A DNA stretch of 13,522 bases. Source: Candidatus Zipacnadia bacterium (GTDB lineage Bacteria; Armatimonadota; UBA5377; JALGUK01). Location: the NCBI GenBank assembly GCA_029820875.1, contig JALGUK010000070.1, forward strand, positions 1 to 13,522. The letters are read 5' to 3'. Below, in pieces: positions 7,675 through 13,522 of the stretch. The notes under the pieces were generated by a model. The model was given only the letters and a program-made list of their open reading frames with translations, had not been told where the DNA came from and ran no database searches. Within the stretch, counting starts at the first letter, position 1. Each line of letters begins with the position of its first letter. The position numbers and the translations under genes are program-made.

Positions 7675-8523
7675 TTGACCGATGGCGTGCCCGAAGGCGG
7701 AACGTGGCCTCCGTTGCGGCCAAGAGCATCTCCGTCGGCAGTAGAGGAAATGTTGGCGCTGCTGTTTCCGCCGCGGTGCCGGATATGCGGCAAGTTCTGC
7801 GCTGACCCCATCTGCGAGACCTGCTTTGCGGACTTCAGCTTCATTGAGGCACCCTTCTGCGATGTTTGCGGTAAGCCTCTTGATCCGAGAGCGACGGGGC
7901 CGTCGGTTTGTGCCCAGTGTCGTAGCGGTCCATATCGCTTCGACGCGGCCCGGGCGGTCGGGCGTCACACCGGGGCGCTTCGCCAAGCCATTCTCAACCT
8001 TAAGTTCCACGGGCGTCGCACGCTGGCCAAGCCTCTTGCGGAAATCCTGGCGGCGCGCTTCACAATGGACGAGACCGACCGGTCGGGAAGCCTGGAGTTT
8101 ACAAAGGGCATCCCCCCGGCCGCTGTTGATGCCGTAGTGCCGGTTCCTCTTCACAGCAGCCGAATGCGCAGCCGCGGTTACAATCAGTCGGAGCTTCTCG
8201 CACGGCACCTGTCTGCCAATTCAGGTCTTCCCGTCTGGGCGGATGTACTCGTCCGGGCCCGCCCGACCAGGCCGCAGACAGAACTAGCAACGCCAGCCGA
8301 GCGCAAACGGAACGTGGCGGGCGCTTTCGAGGCGCGAAAAGCGTGGCGACTGGCCGATGCGCATATCCTGCTGCTGGACGACGTATTCACCTCCGGCAGC
8401 ACGATGAACGAGTGCGCGCGGGTGCTCAGGGCCGCGGGCGCCTCGCGCGTGGATGCTCTGACGCTGTCGCGGTCCACGCCCGAATGGGATGCCGGGCGGG
8501 ACCTGCCTCAAAATGATATATAG
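7675..8523 (+). CDS. comF: ComF-family phosphoribosyltransferase-like protein
   Basis: 282 residues from TTG 7675. A later ATG at 7750 (257 residues, MLALLFPPRC) is an equally plausible start. TTG has GTGAGGGG just upstream, rather close; the ATG has only GAGG 2 nt before it. The N-terminal zinc-ribbon region contains four CxxC pairs: CRIC and CETC (35-50), CDVC (62-65) and CAQC (79-82). After it come the LKFHGRR element, VDAVVPVPLH, the conserved RSRGYNQSELLA and the PRPP-binding loop LLLDDVFTSGST (Asp235-Asp236). ComF proteins support uptake of transforming DNA in naturally competent bacteria as cytoplasmic partners of the import machinery. The family (GntX in E. coli) is also widespread in bacteria not known to be competent, so competence is not proven. 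No other com gene is present here. It is placed between pgk and a wall-synthesis gene, probably by operon accretion. Confidence 0.88.
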   Translation: MTDGVPEGGTWPPLRPRASPSAVEEMLALLFPPRCRICGKFCADPICETCFADFSFIEAPFCDVCGKPLDPRATGPSVCAQCRSGPYRFDAARAVGRHTGALRQAILNLKFHGRRTLAKPLAEILAARFTMDETDRSGSLEFTKGIPPAAVDAVVPVPLHSSRMRSRGYNQSELLARHLSANSGLPVWADVLVRARPTRPQTELATPAERKRNVAGAFEARKAWRLADAHILLLDDVFTSGSTMNECARVLRAAGASRVDALTLSRSTPEWDAGRDLPQNDI

Positions 8524-8582
8524 CAATCAGCCGCGCGGGCCTGTCGAACTTGCGGTGTTGTTGCGGTTGGGTTGGTGAGCGG

Positions 8583-10964
8583 ATGATGCGCCGAATCGTA
8601 GGTAGGTATGCCCCCCGGAAACCTCCCCTGGCAGCACGGGTCCGGCGAGCGTTTCTGTACGTGAACGCCGCTGTTCTGCTGTTGTGCGCGGCGGGAATAG
8701 GCCTTGCACTGGGTGCGCTCAGCACCGTTGAGAAGTTCCTTCCCGACGCCAAGCACATCATGCAGTATCGCCCGACGGCCACGACCAAGATTCTGGCGGC
8801 GGACGGTACGTTGCTTGGGAAGGTGTACGAGGAGAATCGGGAGCCGGTTCCGCTTTGTGATATTCCCAAGGAGCTCCAGTGGGCCACGGTAGCAATCGAG
8901 GATGAGCGGTTCTTCCATCATGTAGGCCTGGACCCGCGAGGCATTGCACGGGCGGCGTGGGAGAATTTCCGCGAAGGACGGCTTGTACAGGGCGGCAGCA
9001 CAATCACACAGCAACTGGCCCGTAACATCTACCTCACGCGCAAGAAAACAATCGCCCGTAAGTTGCAAGAGGGCATGTTGGCACTGCAGATCGAGCGCAG
9101 CTTCTCCAAGCAGGAAATCCTGGAGATGTACCTCAACCAGGTCTGCTACGGGCATGGTGCCTACGGCGTGGAGGCAGCGGCGCAGCTATACTTCGGCAAG
9201 TCCGTGAAGGACCTGACTCTGCCCGAATGCGCACTTCTGGCGGGCCTGCCGCGTTGGCCTGTCGGCTACTCGCCCTTTGACCACCCGGAAAGAGCCCTGG
9301 CGCGGCGGAATACCGTCTTACGAGCAATGGCCCGGCTCAGGCCCATCCCCGAGGAGGAAATTCAGGCCGCCCTCAAAGCCCCGTTAGGGGTCAGAAAGCA
9401 GCCAGCGGCTCGGGGAATCACACGCTTTCGTGCACCGCATTTCACAACCTACGTGATTAAGCTGCTGACTGACGCCCTCGTAAAGCAATATGGTGACATC
9501 GGGGCGGACATGGTATACAAGGGCGGGTTGACAGTCGAAACCACGCTCAACCCGCAGCTTCAGGCGATAGCGTGGGAAGAGTGCCGCAAGGCCGCCAAAC
9601 GCATCAAGGCATATCGTGCAGACCAGACGGCGCTGGTGTGCATTGATGTCCATACCGGCGAGGTTCTGGCGCTGGTGGGGGCTGTAGGGCCTTTCATGGA
9701 GAATCAATTCAATATCGCAACCCAGGGGAGGCGTCAGCCGGGTTCGGCGTTCAAGCTTTTCGTTTATACTGCGGCCATAGACAACGGCTGGGGGCCTAAC
9801 TCCTACGTCTCCGGTGTGCCACATACCTTCTACGTAGGTCCCGGACTTACGTGGACACCGAAGAACTACTCATCCCGGCAGAATCACGGCTGGACCTTCC
9901 GCAGCGCACTTGCCCAGTCGGTCAACGTCGCCGCGGCGAACGTCATTGATAAGGTGGGTGTGCGGCGGGTCATCACGTATGCCCACAGGATGGGGATTGA
10001 GTCACCCATCGGGGAATACTACTCGATCGCCCTCGGTACGGAGGCAGTCACACTCCTGGAGCTGACATCCGCCTATGCCACGGTCGCCAGCGGCGGTATT
10101 CGACACCCGCCGGTCTTCATTCGGCGCGTTACGGACATGGCCGGCAATGAAATCCCGCTGCCTATCAGGCGGCCACCTACCCGAGTGCTGAACCGGCGCA
10201 CGGCGGTAACCATGATTGACATGCTACAGAGTGTAGTGCGCACCGGCACGGGGCGGCCGGCCCGAATCCCAGGCGTGCCGGTCGGGGGCAAAACCGGCAC
10301 AACCGAGGATAAGCGTGACGCATGGTTCATCGGGATTACACCGGACCTCGCGGTGGGAGTATGGGCGGGCAACAAGGACAACAGTCCGATGCGCGGCTAT
10401 GCTTACGGCAGCAAACTATGTGCGCCGACATGGAAAGCATTCACCAGGCGCGCCCTCCAGACATTAAAGTTGCACGGCGAATTTCCCAGGGATAGACTCG
10501 TGGTCGCGCAACAGTCGATGCCGAAGGAACCCGAAGAAAACGAGGAGCAGGAGCAGCCAACGGTCTTGGTGACCATCTGCACCAAGTCCGGGCTTCGGGC
10601 CACGAAGTATTGTCCGAACACAAGAACAGAGCGGTTTATTGAGGGAGAGGAGCCAATCGGCTTCTGCACATTACACGGCCCGTCAAACAAGCAACCCCAG
10701 CACAGCAAACCTAAGGCGGCCACCAAGGAGCCTGCCGGGCCGCCCAAGTCCGCAAAGATGGTTCGCGTGACTGTATGCACGGAAAGCGGTAAACTCGCCA
10801 CCCCATACTGCCCAAGCACAGAGACACGCGAGTACCACGTCGGGGATGCTCCCGTCGAGAAGTGCCCATTGCACAAGCCGCCGAAGCCGGCATCGCCTCC
10901 AAAGCCGGCCACAGACTCGCCGGCTGATTCGGGCGAAGCCTCTACCTCCTCTGGACCGGGGTAA
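8583..10964 (+). CDS. mrcA: Class A penicillin-binding protein (bifunctional transglycosylase/transpeptidase, PBP1A family)
   Basis: 793 residues from ATG 8583; ATG 8586 is equally possible and better spaced from GGTGAG at 8574-8579. One membrane anchor lies at residues 23-44. The GT51 glycosyltransferase domain follows, with VAIEDERFFHHVG (catalytic Glu106), GGSTITQQLARN, and IERSFSKQEILEMYLNQVCYG. It polymerises lipid II into glycan strands outside the membrane. The transpeptidase domain has all three motifs: SAFK (Ser388, Lys391), SVN (446-448) and KTG (570-572), so crosslinking activity is expected and beta-lactam binding likely. After residue 640 the tail is charged, then carries two Cys-rich 38-residue modules separated by a Lys/Pro/Ala-rich linker, and a Pro/Ser-rich end. 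comF ends 59 bp upstream, and a PBP2 gene follows after 22 bp, almost surely co-transcribed. Class is certain; the exact symbol is by family analogy. Confidence 0.93.
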   Translation: MMRRIVGRYAPRKPPLAARVRRAFLYVNAAVLLLCAAGIGLALGALSTVEKFLPDAKHIMQYRPTATTKILAADGTLLGKVYEENREPVPLCDIPKELQWATVAIEDERFFHHVGLDPRGIARAAWENFREGRLVQGGSTITQQLARNIYLTRKKTIARKLQEGMLALQIERSFSKQEILEMYLNQVCYGHGAYGVEAAAQLYFGKSVKDLTLPECALLAGLPRWPVGYSPFDHPERALARRNTVLRAMARLRPIPEEEIQAALKAPLGVRKQPAARGITRFRAPHFTTYVIKLLTDALVKQYGDIGADMVYKGGLTVETTLNPQLQAIAWEECRKAAKRIKAYRADQTALVCIDVHTGEVLALVGAVGPFMENQFNIATQGRRQPGSAFKLFVYTAAIDNGWGPNSYVSGVPHTFYVGPGLTWTPKNYSSRQNHGWTFRSALAQSVNVAAANVIDKVGVRRVITYAHRMGIESPIGEYYSIALGTEAVTLLELTSAYATVASGGIRHPPVFIRRVTDMAGNEIPLPIRRPPTRVLNRRTAVTMIDMLQSVVRTGTGRPARIPGVPVGGKTGTTEDKRDAWFIGITPDLAVGVWAGNKDNSPMRGYAYGSKLCAPTWKAFTRRALQTLKLHGEFPRDRLVVAQQSMPKEPEENEEQEQPTVLVTICTKSGLRATKYCPNTRTERFIEGEEPIGFCTLHGPSNKQPQHSKPKAATKEPAGPPKSAKMVRVTVCTESGKLATPYCPSTETREYHVGDAPVEKCPLHKPPKPASPPKPATDSPADSGEASTSSGPG
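10569..10880 (+). repeat. Two Cys-rich 38-residue modules at the C-terminus of the class A PBP
   Basis: Residues 663-700 (10569-10682) and 729-766 (10767-10880) align without gaps with 19 of 38 positions identical. The shared pattern is VTxCTxSGxxATxYCPxTxT, then G and P, and a final CxLHxP. Each has three Cys and one His. The linker between them is rich in Lys, Pro and Ala. Outside the membrane the cysteines could form disulfides or bind a metal. Similar CxxSG...YCP tails occur on some bacterial class A PBPs; their role is not known to me. The divergence between copies indicates an old duplication. Confidence 0.8.
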
Positions 10965-10986
10965 ACTCTGCACAGCAGGAAATTCG

Positions 10987-12822
10987 ATGGAAAAGGATGT
11001 TACAGCTCGACGTGCCATTGGCCTTTGTGTAATTCTTAGCCTGGCATTATTACTACTGATAGCCAGACTCTGGTACTTGCAGGTCGCTCAGTACTCGCAG
11101 CACTGCGAACGTGCGCTGCGCCAGAGCACGCGGAAGATTGATTTGCCCGCGCCCCGCGGGCTTATTCTCGATCGTCAAGGGCGGGTGCTTGCCGAGAACC
11201 GCCGCGTCTTCACCGTGGGAGTGGTGCCTGCCGAATACAAACGGGAAAAGACGGTGGTACGTCTGGCATCCCTACTGAACATGGGGACACTCGACATCAA
11301 TGCCGCAATCGATGAAAACAGCGGCAAACCGGCCTTCGAGGTTGTTCCCATCAAGCAGAGGATTGATGAGCGGCAGAGGGCACAGGTGGAAGAACGGCTC
11401 CTGGAAATGCCCGGCGTACGTGTTTACTCCACGCTGACACGAGTGTACCCCTACCACTCATTGGCTGCGCATGTCATCGGGTATGTGGGCAAGCCGCCTG
11501 AGGACATGCTTGCCGACCTGGAGGCTATTGACAAGCAGATTGGCGCCGACCGCTACGGCCCTGACAGCGTGGTGGGACGTGAAGGCATCGAGCGGTACTA
11601 TGACTTAGCCAAAGATTCCCCCGAAAGCAACTACCCGCTGATATTGCAGGGCCGCAAGGGTATCCGCATCGTAGAGGTGGACGCGGCCAATGTCATGAAG
11701 CGCAAGCTTGAGGAACATCCTCCAGTCAAAGGGGCGACATTGTACCTCAATCTGGACGTTCGCCTCCAAAAGGAAGCCGAACGCGCCCTCGGAGCCGCTG
11801 TGGGTAGTAAAAAAGCCGGCGCAGCCGTGGTGATGAACGCACAAACCGGCGAAATCCTCGCACTGGCGAGTCTCCCTTCCTACGACCCCAACAGTTTCGT
11901 ACGGGGACTTAAACCGAAGGAACTGCAACGATTGATGTCTGACCCCCGCAAAATTTTCCACGTCCGAGCGCTCGCCGCAGAGAAGCCTCCAGGCTCAACC
12001 TTCAAGATGATTAGTGCTGTTGCAGCGCTGGCGAACAAGCTTATTACGCCGGCCACTACTTTCGAATGCACGGGGCGCATAACCGTCGGACGCCGCCATC
12101 AGCTCTTTCGTTGTTGGAAAAAACATGGACGGTTGGACCTATACCAGGCCATCGCACAATCCTGCGACGTTTACTTTTACAAGCTGGTCATCAATGCCGG
12201 CTTGACCCACAGAATGATTACAGATTATGCGCGGCAGTTCGGCCTTGGGCAACCGACAGGGATAGATACCATGGGTGAACGGTCCGGCCTTGTGCCCGAC
12301 GACGAATGGAAGCAGGAAGCACGAGATGAACGCTGGTGGCAAGGCGATACAGTCAACATGGTCATCGGCCAGGGGTTCTGGCAGGTTACACCTATCCAGC
12401 TCGCGGTGGTTACCGCGGCGATTGCCAACGGCGGCAAGGTACTCCGACCTCATCTGGTCCGCAAAATCGTCTGGCCGGACGGCAGGCCGGCCACGATTAT
12501 CCAGCCGGAAGTGGTCCGCAGGGTCAACGCGCCGCAGGAAACGTTCGCCATTGTACGCCGCGGGATGCGTATAGCCGTCACGGGAAAACACGGAACGGCT
12601 AAGGGCGTTGCGATTCCCGGCCTGGCCATTGCAGCAAAGACCGGCTCGGCCGAGGACGACCCCAGGGAAAAGCCCCATGCGTGGTTCGCAGCGTTTGCGC
12701 CCTACCAAAACCCGAAGTTAGTCTGCGTGGTTTATGTCGAACACGGTGGACATGGTTCGGAGTCCGCCGGGCCGGTGGCCAGGAGTATCTTCAAGAAGGC
12801 TCTCGAACTCGGAATCCTTTAG
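10987..12822 (+). CDS. mrdA: Penicillin-binding protein 2 (class B transpeptidase of elongation)
   Basis: 611 residues from ATG 10987, with AGGA at 10977-10980 giving 6-nt spacing. The frame is open farther upstream inside the preceding gene, but that part is out-of-frame shadow. A short cytoplasmic start is followed by one membrane segment (residues 11-27, IGLCVILSLALLLLIA). The PBP dimerisation/pedestal domain has APRGLILDRQGRVLAENRR, PYHSLAAHVIGYVG and VVGREGIERYYD. The transpeptidase domain carries STFK (Ser337, Lys340), SCD (392-394) and KTGSAED (Lys551). SCD/SSD in place of SxN is usual in PBP2, so the enzyme looks intact. The CTGRITVGRR...FRCW stretch before SCD also matches PBP2. It crosslinks new peptidoglycan on the outer face of the membrane, normally with RodA and MreC/MreD, none of which is visible here. 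It lies 22 bp after the class A PBP and 23 bp before the next gene, consistent with a wall-synthesis operon. Confidence 0.92.
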   Translation: MEKDVTARRAIGLCVILSLALLLLIARLWYLQVAQYSQHCERALRQSTRKIDLPAPRGLILDRQGRVLAENRRVFTVGVVPAEYKREKTVVRLASLLNMGTLDINAAIDENSGKPAFEVVPIKQRIDERQRAQVEERLLEMPGVRVYSTLTRVYPYHSLAAHVIGYVGKPPEDMLADLEAIDKQIGADRYGPDSVVGREGIERYYDLAKDSPESNYPLILQGRKGIRIVEVDAANVMKRKLEEHPPVKGATLYLNLDVRLQKEAERALGAAVGSKKAGAAVVMNAQTGEILALASLPSYDPNSFVRGLKPKELQRLMSDPRKIFHVRALAAEKPPGSTFKMISAVAALANKLITPATTFECTGRITVGRRHQLFRCWKKHGRLDLYQAIAQSCDVYFYKLVINAGLTHRMITDYARQFGLGQPTGIDTMGERSGLVPDDEWKQEARDERWWQGDTVNMVIGQGFWQVTPIQLAVVTAAIANGGKVLRPHLVRKIVWPDGRPATIIQPEVVRRVNAPQETFAIVRRGMRIAVTGKHGTAKGVAIPGLAIAAKTGSAEDDPREKPHAWFAAFAPYQNPKLVCVVYVEHGGHGSESAGPVARSIFKKALELGIL

Positions 12823-12845
12823 GATGCACACGTGACGCGGGAGCG

Positions 12846-13522
12846 ATGCGCTTGGCATTCAAGATATTCGACGAAGTAGCTCCTGATGCATGGAACAGGC
12901 TTATCGCGGATTCGCCAGGCGCCCACATTCTCCAAAGCTATGAGTGGGGCGAGCTTAAGCGGCGGACGGGTTGGGATGTTCTGCGGGTCCTGCTCGAACA
13001 TGAGGGACATCATCACGCCGCCAGCATCCTCGAGCGACAGGTACCCCTCCTGCACAGGAGCATCGCTTACTGCCCGCGCGGCCCTGCCATTGATTGGTCC
13101 GAAGAGCAAGTCGTGGACCACGCCCTGACAGCCATTGCAACGCTGGCCCGACAGCGGCGGCATGTTGCGGTTACGATAGATCCGGCTGTGCCCGACGGCA
13201 CACCCGGCATTGCCAGACTTCTGGGCAGACACGGCTTCGTTCCCTCCGCCACACGAGATGGATTCGGCGGAATTCAGCCCCGCTGTGTCATGCGCCTGGA
13301 TATCACCCCCGATTTGGACGATATTCTCGCCCGCTTCAAGAGCAAATGGCGCTACAATATACGCCTTGCGGAACGCAAGGGCGTGCAAGTTCGAGAGGCG
13401 AGCAGCATCCCGGACATGAACCGCTTCTATGACCTGCTCCTTGAGACTGCACAGCGCGATGGATTCGTAGTGCGGGCCCGGGAGTACTTCCACTGGCTGA
13501 ATGAGCTTTTCATCGAGCGTGG
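12846..13522 (+). CDS. FemAB/FemX-type peptidoglycan bridge aminoacyltransferase-like protein, 3' partial
   Basis: The frame opens at ATG 12846, 23 bp after the PBP2 stop, with GGGAG at 12839-12843 only 2 nt away. A TTG two codons on would be better spaced, but the ATG is preferred. It runs off the right edge, so about 225 residues, roughly two thirds of a typical FemAB protein, are visible. Family-like features in order: an N-terminal AWNRLIADSPGAHILQSYEWGELKR block, a YCPRGPAIDW strand equivalent to the conserved Y.PRGP element, an HVAVTIDP stretch, LLGRHGFVPS, then KSKWRYNIRLAERKGVQVRE and FYDLLLETAQRDGF, the GNAT-like second half. Such proteins use aminoacyl-tRNA to add amino acids to the stem peptide of lipid II in the cytoplasm. 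Some relatives do other aminoacylations, so the substrate is open. Its position after two PBPs supports a wall role. The reverse-strand frame across it is a shadow. Confidence 0.82.
   Translation, partial: MRLAFKIFDEVAPDAWNRLIADSPGAHILQSYEWGELKRRTGWDVLRVLLEHEGHHHAASILERQVPLLHRSIAYCPRGPAIDWSEEQVVDHALTAIATLARQRRHVAVTIDPAVPDGTPGIARLLGRHGFVPSATRDGFGGIQPRCVMRLDITPDLDDILARFKSKWRYNIRLAERKGVQVREASSIPDMNRFYDLLLETAQRDGFVVRAREYFHWLNELFIER

Noticed and set aside
10846..10986. A longer PBP2 frame starting inside the class A PBP gene
   Set aside because: That part is the out-of-frame reading of the PBP tail; ATG 10987 has a good ribosome binding site and precedes a normal membrane anchor.
12160..12168. 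SCD instead of SxN as a broken PBP2 active site
   Set aside because: Asp at this position is normal in PBP2-type enzymes, and the SxxK and KTG motifs are intact.
12819..13493. A 224-codon reverse-strand frame at the right end
   Set aside because: The forward frame from 12846 matches the FemAB family over its whole visible length, so the reverse frame is a shadow.

Overview
All recognisable genes lie on the + strand. The window reads as ordinary bacterial chromosome, roughly 55-60% GC by eye, from an organism I cannot name. The linked set rapZ, yvcK, gap, pgk, then comF, a class A PBP, a PBP2 and a FemAB-type protein, next to secreted-type sialidase-like propellers, would fit an Armatimonadota-like or other poorly cultured lineage. 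That is a guess from gene content and protein style, not a phylogenetic result.

Region 1 (1-2872) is degraded or accessory. Two sialidase-like beta-propeller frames (1-1119, open at the left edge, and about 1127-2467) look like two halves of one long protein separated by a +1 frame change exactly at a TAA stop. Immediately behind them, in the same frame as the second half, sits a relic of a cation diffusion facilitator (2468-2872). It has lost its N-terminus and the middle of its membrane domain, and has a stop where the family normally has Gln.

Region 2 (2913-7637) begins with a near-consensus sigma70-type promoter and carries rapZ, yvcK, gap and pgk. RapZ and YvcK belong to systems that control amino-sugar precursor supply and gluconeogenic growth in other bacteria; GAPDH and PGK are the adjacent lower-glycolysis enzymes. 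A very strong hairpin lies between gap and pgk.

Region 3 (7675-13522) carries comF, a class A penicillin-binding protein with two Cys-rich C-terminal modules, a PBP2-type transpeptidase, and the start of a FemAB-type peptidoglycan-bridge gene cut by the right edge. Regions 2 and 3 together place central-carbon and precursor control directly upstream of peptidoglycan polymerisation and crosslinking genes, with short gaps consistent with one or two operons. No tRNA, rRNA, CRISPR array, insertion sequence or attachment site was seen. I did not find a convincing undescribed system; the best leads are the transporter relic, the RapZ P-loop change, the gap-pgk hairpin and the wall-linked gene order.
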